Origin: Nostoc sp. JL33
GTDB taxonomy: Bacteria; Cyanobacteriota; Cyanobacteriia; Cyanobacteriales; Nostocaceae
DNA: 41,014 nucleotides
Assembly: GCF_017114985.1 (NCBI RefSeq)
Contig: NZ_JABXKP010000099.1
Coordinates: forward strand, 1-41,014
Direction: 5' to 3'
Positions 24,602-32,380 of the stretch are shown here, piece by piece. The position numbers and the translations under genes are program-made. Positions within the stretch are counted from its first letter, which is position 1; every line of letters starts with the position of its first letter. Below the pieces are notes generated by a model. It was given only the letters and a program-made list of their open reading frames with translations. It did no database searches and was not told the DNA's origin.

Positions 24602-25093
24602 TTATTCGTCAGCGTTAGGATAAAAGTCTAAGTCTAAAATCTCATCGACAGAAAAGGGACAAACGATCGCCAAGTCATCCTCTGATAAACCAGTCTCCAC
24701 CATTGCCTCTCGCCGCGATCGCTGATAAGTAATATTAATCCACTCGGCATCATTTAAAAAACGGCGCAAGCTGGGACTTTCTTGCAGCAATTCATCCAGA
24801 TTCAGTCGCTCACGGGTAATGGTCACTTGCCAATTGCGGCTGCGGTGTTCGGGTTGATACTTCCACTTCAGCAAATGCGACAACACTAACCGTAACGCGC
24901 TCTGCAAGGCACGCCGTTGACTCTTACCCAAGTCCACCACTTCCTCAATTAAGTGTTCTAAATCCAGCGTGTCCCAGTGGTGCGTAGGCGTAGCCCGTCG
25001 TAGACATCGCAAAAGCTCTGCTGTCTGCTCTACCCAAGCACAAAAATCTTGCTCATACAGAGTTTGTAAGATTTGCAGTTCTATAGACTTCAT
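24602..25093 (-). CDS. DUF29 family protein with in-frame repeat insertion
   Basis: The protein has 163 residues from ATG 25093, which has AAGGAG four bases upstream; a TTG six codons earlier is possible. DUF29 proteins are small helical proteins of unknown role, numerous in cyanobacteria. The family core is present: LYEQDFCAWVEQTAELLR, LDLEHLIEEVVDLGKSQRRAL, LSHLLKWKYQPEHRS. Between ELLR and HWDTLD the usual short linker is extended by CLRRATPTH, encoded by a GC-rich REP sequence at 24982-25010. The insertion keeps the frame. It lies 105 bp upstream of the RusA operon on the same strand. Confidence 0.85.
   Translation of the reverse strand: MKSIELQILQTLYEQDFCAWVEQTAELLRCLRRATPTHHWDTLDLEHLIEEVVDLGKSQRRALQSALRLVLSHLLKWKYQPEHRSRNWQVTITRERLNLDELLQESPSLRRFLNDAEWINITYQRSRREAMVETGLSEDDLAIVCPFSVDEILDLDFYPNADE
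24982..25010 (-). repeat. REP palindrome copy inside DUF29 gene
   Basis: On the coding strand it reads GCGATGTCTACGACGGGCTA then CGCCTACGC. The GGGCTACGCCTACGCA part equals that of the intergenic copy near 16361-16377. It is GC-richer than its surroundings and lies where the family normally has a short linker. Confidence 0.7.
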
Positions 25094-25213
25094 GGCGCTC
25101 CTTCTTCGCAAATAAAATAGGTACGCGCAAGTTAATTTTATTTGTGCCTACCTACTTAACATTAGGCACGAACTACATCCTCAATCAGTTCAGCTTCTAT
25201 GACTAGACCAAGA

Positions 25214-25240
25214 TTCCCGACTTTTTAGAAAAGTCGGGAA
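25214..25240. terminator. Strong 12-bp hairpin downstream of DHH gene
   Basis: TTCCCGACTTTT at 25214-25225 pairs perfectly with AAAAGTCGGGAA at 25229-25240 around TAG. It is about 90 bases past the stop of the minus-strand DHH gene at 25330. It could end that transcript, though it may also be a dispersed palindrome. Confidence 0.55.
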
Positions 25241-25329
25241 ATATATTGATCACGAATGACTTAGGGATGCTATCTGACCAAACACTTTGACTCCAGCAAT
25301 GAGTTAGCAGTTTGCCTTATCCTCTTCTT

Positions 25330-26613
25330 CTACTCCGACTGAATCGGGTTATCTCTGGGATTGACTAATCTCAGCAGTTTTTGCTTAATTTGAGCGTCGA
25401 ATACTTCCCATTTCATTTTCGCATAGGCGGAATTTTCGTTGCTGCCAGATAAGAAGCCCATCGGAATTTCAAAACCGCCTGCGCTTGTCCTTCCACCGCC
25501 GAAAAAGCGCCCTGCACTATCTTGTCCAAAGGCTTCTTTGATGAATTCATCAGGGTCAAGGGTGAGTTTGGTGGTTCTCAGGGAGCCGATAACTATTTCT
25601 AGTTCTTCGTCTTCATCGTGAACAATGCCATAAACTACGGCGGTGTGAACGTTTTCTTCAGTGACCAGAAAATCAGCCGCTTGGGGGATGGCGTCACGGT
25701 CTTCGTAACGTAAGTAACCAACACCAGCGATGGAAAAGTTATTTTGGACGATGCGATTTTTTAGCGATCGCTCGATTACATCCATTACCCGCTTGGAACG
25801 GTTCGCCTGTAAAATGGCGTTCAGCAGTTGGGCGTCATAAAATCGGCTTAAATACGCAGCTGCCATAAAGTCTTCTTCTTGCGCTTGCATGAGCCGATTT
25901 GTATCCGATCGCAAGCCGTGCATCAAGGCAGTAGCGCATTTGACGTGTTGATTTATGCTGGTATCTAATGCCAGTAATCCCGTTTGCAGGTATTGAGTAA
26001 AAATTGTTGCTGTCGCTCTCACATAAGGACGGACATCCTCAAACTCTGATTGCAGATCACCTTGTATACTGTGATGGTCGATGAGGACTACTAGGGGAAT
26101 TCTAGCCTGCTGCACCACTGATAATAGCTGTGAAGTGGTTCCCTGGTTATCAATTAATACAAAACCTTGATAACATGACAAATCTTTGCTTTTCAAGGTT
26201 TGCTGCGTCCAGCGTTGGATAGGTAAATTCGTCAGCCTCACCAAGGCAATATTCTCTTGATGGCTCAATGCACCAGCATAAATGATTTCACATTTGATAT
26301 CATATTGCTGGGCAATTAACTGATAAGCCCAGGCACAGGAAAGGGCATCAGGGTCAGGAAAATCTTGCAGAATTACCAGTTGGCGATCGTGTCGGTGTGC
26401 CAGAAGGGTTTTTTGCAGTTCTTCTGACTTTTGTTGTGCCAGAGAATGACCACGGTTACTGAGATATATAGCTCCTTCACCTACCGATGGCGGTAATGAG
26501 GGACTCTTAAATGCAACTTCCACTGGCGCTTTCTCGATTTCAGGTTCCTCTGGGCTTGGCTCTGTGGTCAATGACAAACTCTCAAAGTGAGTAACGGGAG
26601 AATTCAAGTACAT
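25330..26613 (-). CDS. DHH-family phosphoesterase (NrnA / oligoribonuclease / pAp phosphatase-like)
   Basis: The 427-residue protein is a two-domain DHH/DHHA1 metal-dependent phosphoesterase. Motifs are LQDFPDPDALSCAWAY (motif I region), the Asp of FVLIDNQGTTSQ, VVLIDHHSIQ (the DHH motif), and GRFFGGGRTSAGGFE of the DHHA1 domain. The first 65 residues (acidic, Pro-rich) are an extension not expected in NrnA and may be disordered. Such enzymes degrade short oligoribonucleotides, pAp or cyclic dinucleotide products. It is transcribed alone. Substrate is inferred only from the family. Confidence 0.88.
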   Translation of the reverse strand: MYLNSPVTHFESLSLTTEPSPEEPEIEKAPVEVAFKSPSLPPSVGEGAIYLSNRGHSLAQQKSEELQKTLLAHRHDRQLVILQDFPDPDALSCAWAYQLIAQQYDIKCEIIYAGALSHQENIALVRLTNLPIQRWTQQTLKSKDLSCYQGFVLIDNQGTTSQLLSVVQQARIPLVVLIDHHSIQGDLQSEFEDVRPYVRATATIFTQYLQTGLLALDTSINQHVKCATALMHGLRSDTNRLMQAQEEDFMAAAYLSRFYDAQLLNAILQANRSKRVMDVIERSLKNRIVQNNFSIAGVGYLRYEDRDAIPQAADFLVTEENVHTAVVYGIVHDEDEELEIVIGSLRTTKLTLDPDEFIKEAFGQDSAGRFFGGGRTSAGGFEIPMGFLSGSNENSAYAKMKWEVFDAQIKQKLLRLVNPRDNPIQSE

Positions 26614-27281
26614 AGGGAACTTTTTTAAAGTGTGAGGCTCCTTTAATTCAGAAATACTACGTTCAGCAATTCACTGAATTTAGCCACATTATTATGATCT
26701 TCGCAAAAATATCAAGACATTGCACTCTACATCTGAGTATATTTTTTGTCAGTAACAACGCTTAACAATCAACTAAATTCCACTCTAAGGTGTATAAGTC
26801 CTGGAAACAAGGAAGTTTAGTTTATGGGCTGTATCTGGCAGTATAAATCTCTTTTAGAAGCTTTTTTGTCTTACGTAAATTGAATTACCGGGGTTTTTAT
26901 CAGACTTAGGGTATACATTCTATCTTATACTTTCGGCTTAGTCCTTGATATTTGAAATATTCTTATGCTTAATACTCTCATTATTGTGGATTCTTAAGCA
27001 ATTAACAATTATTTTTGATGAAGAATGCGTGTTTCGTATTCCCTTTGAAAATTCTGATAATTCTGAGTAGCGTTGGCTGCTGTCTTTCTTGCGTGGATTT
27101 ATGCAGACTATTGTGTTGGTTTGTGCCGAAAAATCTGGTTCACAAAAACTGGACAACCCTGCTCCAACAGAGAATTTGTTAGGGCAAATGTATCCAATAC
27201 AGCTTTAGCCAGACTCTAAAAGTCAGCACAAACGCCAAACTGTGACTATTTCTTTATACTTTTAGGATTAGTTATGTCATG
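26614..27281. other. AT-rich intergenic region, no gene found
   Basis: This 668-bp gap lies between the DHH gene (reading leftward from 26613) and the HNH gene whose stop is at 27282. It presumably contains the DHH promoter. A 72-codon frame at 26938-27156 is low-complexity (Ser, Asn, Lys) and looks like chance. No repeat of the GC-rich type is present here. Confidence 0.5.
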
Positions 27282-27779
27282 TCAAAGACCTATAACATAC
27301 TTTTGCCACTCTGTGTGCAGTCCACTCTTAAGATGTTTGCTGACCTCGAAATAGAGACTGCTATAAGGTTGGCGGGGAGGGTGACGCAAAGGCATATGAG
27401 CTTCGTGGGGAGTCCGACTGCCTTTTTTGACATTGCAACGGACACAAGCGGTCACAATATTCTCCCAGGTATCGCCACCGCCGCGTGATCGCGGTATTAC
27501 ATGGTCTAGGGTCAACTCATCTCCTGTGTAACCACAGTATTGACAGGCATGACCGTCACGGTGCAATATATTTCGGCGAGTCAGAGGAATTTCTTTATAA
27601 GGAACGCGTACATAATGACGCAACCGGATCACGGTCGGCAACGGGAAATCCGAATAAAGGAATTTACCGTTGTGTTCCACGCGTTCTGCTTTGCCCTTGA
27701 TTAACAGAACCGCAGCGCGACGCCAGCTCGTTATATTGAGAGGTTCGTAAGAGGCGTTTAAGACTAAAACCTTCCCCAT
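27282..27779 (-). CDS. HNH endonuclease
   Basis: The 165-residue protein has an N-terminal region typical of the cyanobacterial HNH group (VLVLNASYEPLNITSWRRAA, then GKAERVEHNGKF) and an HNH/McrA-type domain with CQYCGYTGDELTLDHVIPRS, followed by ENIVTACVRCNVKKGSRTP. The two CxxC pairs bind structural zinc, and DHVIPRS with the downstream Asn and Lys form the beta-beta-alpha metal active site. The cellular role is unknown; these single-copy proteins are widespread in cyanobacteria. It is divergent from alr. Confidence 0.93.
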   Translation of the reverse strand: MGKVLVLNASYEPLNITSWRRAAVLLIKGKAERVEHNGKFLYSDFPLPTVIRLRHYVRVPYKEIPLTRRNILHRDGHACQYCGYTGDELTLDHVIPRSRGGGDTWENIVTACVRCNVKKGSRTPHEAHMPLRHPPRQPYSSLYFEVSKHLKSGLHTEWQKYVIGL

Positions 27780-28014
27780 TTATCTGCGCTCAGGGTATTA
27801 GCTTTACATAAATGTTAACACACATATACCCTGCTAGGGAGATGATAATAAATTATACTTTCGGAATAATTTGGAAATTAAGTTATGAGTTAAGACTTAG
27901 TAACTTAACATCTTGTATCAATTCCAATATGAAGAGTAAACTTCCTATTTAATCTGATATCGCTTTTAGGAGCGTGTATAGATAGATAATTTGAAAGTTT
28001 AGCCATCATGGGAT

Positions 28015-28019
28015 AGGAG
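28015..28019 (+). promoter_or_regulatory. Ribosome-binding site of alr
   Basis: AGGAG lies nine bases before the ATG at 28029 and decides that start over later Met codons. Confidence 0.6.
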
Positions 28020-28028
28020 TCAGTACAA

Positions 28029-29216
28029 ATGTTGAGTCATAAACAAACCCCAAGTTTTGCTGATAGTCAGGAGTGTGATACCTACGCGTGGTTTTCGCAA
28101 CGAGCCTGGGTAGAAATTGATTTAGGGGCGTTGTCGTACAATGTACAGCAATTGGTGCAGTTTTTATCGCCGCGTACCCAGTTGATGGCAGTAGTAAAAG
28201 CTGATGCTTATGGACATGGAGCGGTAACAGTCGCCCAAACTGTAATCGAGTCGGGAGCTAGTTGGCTGGGAGTCGCTACAGTTCCAGAAGCGATTCAATT
28301 GCGAGAAGGCGGGATTCAAGCGCCCATTTTGATTTTAGGGGCAACTCATACAGCAGAGCAGATTCATGCGATCGCACACTGGAAACTTCAGCCCACACTC
28401 TGTAGTCCTAAACAAGCTTTGGTATTTTCCGATACTTTAGAATCGATGAATTATGATTCTCCAGTCCCCGTACATATCAAATTAGATACGGGGATGTCTA
28501 GGTTGGGAACTAATTGGCAGCAAGCTGGTGAATTTGTGCAATTAGTGCAGCGACTACCACATCTTTCCATTGCCAGTATTTATTCCCATTTGGCAACAGC
28601 AGATGATCCTGATACGACGGTAATGGAAGAACAGCATAAACGATTTGAAGAAGCGATCGCCCAAATCAAAGCAATGGGAATTCAACCGCCGTGCTTGCAC
28701 TTGGCAAACTCAGCAGCTGCACTCACAGATCGGGCATTGCACTACGACATTGTGCGAGTCGGTTTAGCCGTTTACGGACTCTACCCAGCAACCCATTTAC
28801 AAAATTCGATCGACCTCAAGCCCGTTTTGCAACTTAAAGCACGAGTCACCCAAGTTAAAACAATTGCCCCAGGAACTGCTGTTAGCTACGGTCATCAATT
28901 TATTGCTCCGCGTGAACTTCGCCTCGCTGTCGTCGGAATTGGCTATGCTGACGGTGTTCCTCGCAGTCTTTCCAACAAAATGCAGGCATTAATTCGCGGT
29001 CAGCGAGTCTCGCAAATTGGGACAATTACAATGGATCAGTTGATGCTGGATGTCAGTGCCATACCTAATATCCAAGAAGGAGAAGTAGTCACCTTACTAG
29101 GGGAACAGGGAAAAGAACAAATTTCAGCAGACGATTGGGCAGAACAAGTAAACACTATTTCCTGGGAAATTCTCTGTGGGTTCAAGCATCGTCTGCCTCG
29201 TGTTGCAGTCATGTAA
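28029..29216 (+). CDS. alr: Alanine racemase
   Basis: The 395-residue PLP enzyme converts L-alanine to D-alanine for peptidoglycan. It has the PLP-binding Lys in MAVVKADAYGHGA, the family motifs HIKLDTGMSRLG and ASIYSHLATADD, RVGLAVYGLYP, and the catalytic Tyr of VSYGHQF in the C-terminal beta domain. It ends with ISWEILCGFKHRLPRVAV, a typical end. A 30-residue N-terminal lead precedes the first conserved segment (RAWVEIDLGALSYNV). Confidence 0.96.
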   Translation: MLSHKQTPSFADSQECDTYAWFSQRAWVEIDLGALSYNVQQLVQFLSPRTQLMAVVKADAYGHGAVTVAQTVIESGASWLGVATVPEAIQLREGGIQAPILILGATHTAEQIHAIAHWKLQPTLCSPKQALVFSDTLESMNYDSPVPVHIKLDTGMSRLGTNWQQAGEFVQLVQRLPHLSIASIYSHLATADDPDTTVMEEQHKRFEEAIAQIKAMGIQPPCLHLANSAAALTDRALHYDIVRVGLAVYGLYPATHLQNSIDLKPVLQLKARVTQVKTIAPGTAVSYGHQFIAPRELRLAVVGIGYADGVPRSLSNKMQALIRGQRVSQIGTITMDQLMLDVSAIPNIQEGEVVTLLGEQGKEQISADDWAEQVNTISWEILCGFKHRLPRVAVM

Positions 29217-29588
29217 TTGGCCAAACAGGGCGATTCAATGCAAGGATTTTGGTGAAGCAGCGCCAGAACAGGGGAGCCAGTGCGTTGGGCGGCTGGGCCG
29301 ACTTGTTCGCGTAGCGTCTCCCCTTCTCCCATTCGTGAGAGGCTAGCGCCTGCCGTAGGATGCCCGCAGGGCTGTAGGGAGAAGCATCTGGCGTGGTTTC
29401 CCCCTTTCCTCGACTGCACCAACCCGTCTTGAAAAGCGTCTCCCCAACTGTTGGAGACGCTGCTTCGCGTTGGGAGAAGGGATTGACCATTTTGGATTAA
29501 ATTTCAATTCTTTAATCTAAAATCCAAAATCCAAAATTCTTACTCCCCTTGCGATAAATAATTTCTTATGGTATGATAATAAACTGAT
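29217..29588. repeat. Repeat-rich gap between alr and tRNA-Leu
   Basis: Positions 29300-29470 hold GC-rich palindromes (GTTCGCGTAGCGTCTCCCC, GTCTCCCCAACTGTTGGAGACGCT in parts), and 29490-29548 is the inverted copy of the 59-bp block at 20441-20499. Open frames on the minus strand here are made of repeat sequence and are not accepted. Confidence 0.65.
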
Positions 29589-29670
29589 GCGGATGTGGCG
29601 GAATTGGCAGACGCGCTAGATTTAGGTTCTAGTTCCGAAAGGAGTGAAGGTTCAAGTCCTTTCATCCGCA
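29589..29670 (+). tRNA. tRNA-Leu (anticodon UAG)
   Basis: The 82-base sequence folds as a class II tRNA. The acceptor GCGGATG (29589-29595) pairs with CATCCGC (29663-29669), with discriminator A at 29670. The D arm has GGCGGAATTGGCAGACGC, the anticodon stem CTAGA/TCTAG encloses the loop TTTAGGT with anticodon TAG, a variable arm follows (TTCCGAAAGGAG), and the T loop is GGTTCAAGTCC. CCA is not encoded. It reads CUN leucine codons. Confidence 0.96.
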
Positions 29671-29880
29671 CTTTTAATAAATTGAATAGCTTTATTTAGG
29701 CTGGTACTGATACTTGAGTTAAAACTTTAGGTATAGTTACCAGCCTATTTAAATATTGGCTAAATAAAAATAAATATTGTCAGTCCCTAAAACACCCTAC
29801 AAAAGATAAGTTTTGGATTCTGTTTAATCTAGGTTTTTAAGTGTATATCTTAAATAAGAAACTTATTATTGTCGATGAAT

Positions 29881-29932
29881 CAGTATTATTACTGTGGCCA
29901 ACTTGAAGTTACTGAATGCAAAGTGGCTTCAT
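29881..29932 (+). repeat. Direct repeat copy 1 upstream of chemotaxis operon
   Basis: Starts CAGTATTATTACTGTGG and ends AAAGTGGCTTCAT. It matches copy 2 at about 44 of 52 positions. Confidence 0.8.
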
Positions 29933-30010
29933 ATAGTACTTACTTGGTTAAGAACTAGATTTTACTTAAGTGTAAATACAGTAGTTCAAATATATTACCG
30001 TGAATAAAAT

Positions 30011-30062
30011 CAGTATTATTCCTGTGGTCAGATTGGGGTTACTCAATGGAAAGTGGCTTCAT
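30011..30062 (+). repeat. Direct repeat copy 2 upstream of chemotaxis operon
   Basis: Starts CAGTATTATTCCTGTGG and ends AAAGTGGCTTCAT. The offset from copy 1 is exactly 130 bp. Confidence 0.8.
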
Positions 30063-30305
30063 CTACTCTTGGCATTTTTATGTCTTATTCTCGAAAGATG
30101 TCTGTAAATCTCAGTAACAGTAAGTAAATTAATAATAATTTACGAATTTACTGAGATTTGACCATTTAAAAATAACGTTGCTGTAGTTGAGTTTCACCAC
30201 ATTCTGAAATAGGAACGGATGTACTTTAAAGTACAAAAAATTCATACCTTTTACTTGATTTCAATTGTGGAATAACTCTGCACGAATTTAGCTGAAGGAA
30301 AGCAA

Positions 30306-31373
30306 ATGAGCACAATTCCTATAGGTAGCTACAGGTTGTTCCAGAAACTACATCCGCTATCTCTGTTGGCACAATTAACCAGTCGGCGTGCTACAGGTTG
30401 CTTAAGGGTATTTACCGGGATAGTTTCTTGGGCAATCTATCTAGAGGACGGTAAACTTACTTATGCCTCCTATTCAGATAAACTGTTTGAGCGCCTTGAC
30501 AGTCACTTGCGACGCTTGAGTCAGCAAATTCCTGCTCTCAACAGCGCCACTCGCGTGCAGATGCGGCTGATGTTTGAGACGAACAATGAAAATCAATCAA
30601 TACCAAATGCGGATTACCAAGCTATTAGTTGGTTAGTAAATCAGGACTATATCACCTCTGTGCAAGCAGCAAGCCTGATAGACGAATTGGCAAAAGAAGT
30701 GCTGGAATCATTTCTGTGTTTAAAAGAAGGTAGCTATGAATTCAGGCCGGAAAACTCTTTGGATGAACTACCAAAGTTCTGTCGCCTAGATTTGCGGTTA
30801 CTTGTTGAACACTGTCAAAAGCAGTTACGAAATCGGCAAAATATCCAGTCATCCATTCCGGCTGGTCGGGGTTCCCAAGTTTTGTCTACAACACAACCGT
30901 CTCAAGTTCAGCCACAACTGCAAATAAAACTTGGGCAAAAATTGCCGATTTCAATCAATTTTGATCTTTCTGAGCATAATAAAAATACTCAACTATCTGT
31001 TGGCAAAAAACTATATACAATTGCCTGCATTGATGATAGCCAAACAGTTTTGAATTCCATTAAACACTTTTTGGATGAAAACACATTTTCAGTTGTGATG
31101 ATCAACGATCCGGTAAAAGCTTTAATGCAAATTATTCGGAGTAAGCCCGATCTGATTTTGCTAGATGTTGAAATGCCAAGTTTAGATGGCTACGAGCTAT
31201 GTTCTTTATTACGTAAACATTCAGCTTTTAAAAATATACCTATCATTATGGTCACTGGCAGAACAGGCTTTATCGACAGAGCAAAGGCCAAGATGGTCAG
31301 GTCATCAGGATATTTGACTAAGCCTTTTACACAATCAGAGTTGCTAAAAATGGTTTTTAAGCATCTTGGTTGA
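30306..31373 (+). CDS. PatA-like response regulator: PATAN (DUF4388-type) + REC (HmpA/PixG-like)
   Basis: The 355-residue protein has an N-terminal PATAN/DUF4388-like domain (about 10-175; RRATGCLRVFTGIVSWAIYL and DGKLTYASYSDKLFERLDSH), a Gln/Ser-rich linker (180-235) and a C-terminal receiver (about 238-355) with the acidic pair IDDSQ, phospho-acceptor Asp in LILLDVEMPSLDG, the Thr of IMVTGRTG and the Lys of YLTKPF. It is the first gene of a chemotaxis-like operon whose order equals PixG-H-I-J-L and HmpA-B-C-D-E. In those systems such regulators steer type IV pilus motility or hormogonium development. ATG start with GAAGGAA upstream. Confidence 0.9.
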   Translation: MSTIPIGSYRLFQKLHPLSLLAQLTSRRATGCLRVFTGIVSWAIYLEDGKLTYASYSDKLFERLDSHLRRLSQQIPALNSATRVQMRLMFETNNENQSIPNADYQAISWLVNQDYITSVQAASLIDELAKEVLESFLCLKEGSYEFRPENSLDELPKFCRLDLRLLVEHCQKQLRNRQNIQSSIPAGRGSQVLSTTQPSQVQPQLQIKLGQKLPISINFDLSEHNKNTQLSVGKKLYTIACIDDSQTVLNSIKHFLDENTFSVVMINDPVKALMQIIRSKPDLILLDVEMPSLDGYELCSLLRKHSAFKNIPIIMVTGRTGFIDRAKAKMVRSSGYLTKPFTQSELLKMVFKHLG

Positions 31374-31438
31374 TTTAAACAAGGCAATAAAAATAACAAA
31401 TTAAATTTGTTTAATTTATTTTTTTAGGAGATTTAATA

Positions 31439-31816
31439 GTGAGCCTGACTTTGCTTGGCACAATTATGATTGTAGAAGATTCTCCCAGTGAATTGGAATT
31501 AATGAGCCATTATCTTAAAGAGAGTGGTTACAACGTAATTAAAACTTCTGGTGGAAAAGAAGCTTTAGAAAAAGCTGCATTAGAAAAACCAGATGTGATC
31601 GTTACTGATGTAGTAATGCCAGAAATGAGTGGATTTGAATTGTGTCGTTCTCTGAGAAAAAATCCGATTACTGCAAAAGTACCGATTGTGATTTGTAGTT
31701 CCAAAAATCAAGAAATTGACCGTTTGTGGGCAATGAGACAAGGTGCAGATGCCTATATAACTAAACCTTACACGCGCGAGCATCTCCTACGTACTATTAA
31801 ATCAGTGGTAATTTAA
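31439..31816 (+). CDS. CheY-like single-domain response regulator (HmpB/PixH-like)
   Basis: The 125-residue receiver starts at GTG 31439 with AGGAG eight bases upstream. Active-site residues are present: acidic pair in MIVEDSPSE, phosphoacceptor Asp in VIVTDVVMPEMSG, Ser in IVICSSKN and Lys in YITKPYTREH. It has no output domain, so it acts by protein contact or as a phosphate sink. It is four bases upstream of the CheW gene. Confidence 0.93.
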   Translation: MSLTLLGTIMIVEDSPSELELMSHYLKESGYNVIKTSGGKEALEKAALEKPDVIVTDVVMPEMSGFELCRSLRKNPITAKVPIVICSSKNQEIDRLWAMRQGADAYITKPYTREHLLRTIKSVVI

Positions 31817-31820
31817 ATCA

Positions 31821-32318
31821 ATGACTGCTACAAACATTGCTCTTTCTCCAAAACCAACCCAAAATAACTTAGCAGATGGTTATCTTAAGTTTCAGCTAAA
31901 TCAACAGACTACTGCTGTTTTATCGATGAGGCATACGCAAGAAGCGATTATTGTGCCTGTTGAATCTATCACCTCAATGCCAAATATGCCCCCCTCCATA
32001 TTAGGATTAATGAATTGGCGGAGTCGGATAATTTGGGTAGTTGATTTGCCAAGAATGCTCAATTTAGAATCTCTAGATTATCGACTACGACAGTACAATG
32101 CGATCGTTATCCAAGTGGAATCATTGGTATTAGGCTTAGTTGTGCAAGAAATAAAAGGTACAACTAAGTTCATAGCTGATGCTATTCATTCTCCTATAGG
32201 ACAAGTAGCATCCAGTTTAGTTCCTTATTTATCTGGGTGCGTTGTGCAACAGGAAGAAATATTACTGGTATTAGATGCAGAGGCGATTGTGCAGTCTTCT
32301 ATTCTCCGCAGTGATTAG
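31821..32318 (+). CDS. CheW-like adaptor (HmpC/PixI-like)
   Basis: The 165-residue protein is a CheW-domain scaffold linking receptor to kinase. It has LKFQLNQQTTAVLSMRHTQE, IVPVESITSMPNMPPSILGL and NWRSRIIWVVDLPRML, the usual CheW beta-barrel strands, ending with VVQQEEILLVLDAEAIV. It begins four bases after the CheY-like gene. It lacks extra domains. Confidence 0.93.
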   Translation: MTATNIALSPKPTQNNLADGYLKFQLNQQTTAVLSMRHTQEAIIVPVESITSMPNMPPSILGLMNWRSRIIWVVDLPRMLNLESLDYRLRQYNAIVIQVESLVLGLVVQEIKGTTKFIADAIHSPIGQVASSLVPYLSGCVVQQEEILLVLDAEAIVQSSILRSD

Positions 32319-32380
32319 GGTGTACTACTAAAAAAAAGATTTTTAGTGTTCTTATTCACTTACTTAGCAAAAGTACTTTT

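Larger units (their letters stand above)
29671..30305. promoter_or_regulatory. Long upstream region of chemotaxis operon with paired direct repeats
   Basis: The AT-rich 635-bp region has no gene. Two related 52-bp direct repeats (29881-29932 and 30011-30062) lie exactly 130 bp apart. A ribosome-binding site GAAGGAA precedes the ATG at 30306. Promoters for the five-gene operon should lie here. Confidence 0.55.

Noticed and set aside
26938..27156. 72-codon minus-strand open frame
   Set aside because: Low-complexity Ser/Asn/Lys translation in an AT-rich gap, with no recognisable domain.
26925..27864. TTATACTTTCGG found at both 26925 and 27853
   Set aside because: A 12-base match in AT-rich DNA on opposite sides of one gene is too little evidence for a shared promoter.
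29036..29490. Two minus-strand open frames after alr
   Set aside because: They are antisense to alr or made of REP palindrome sequence.
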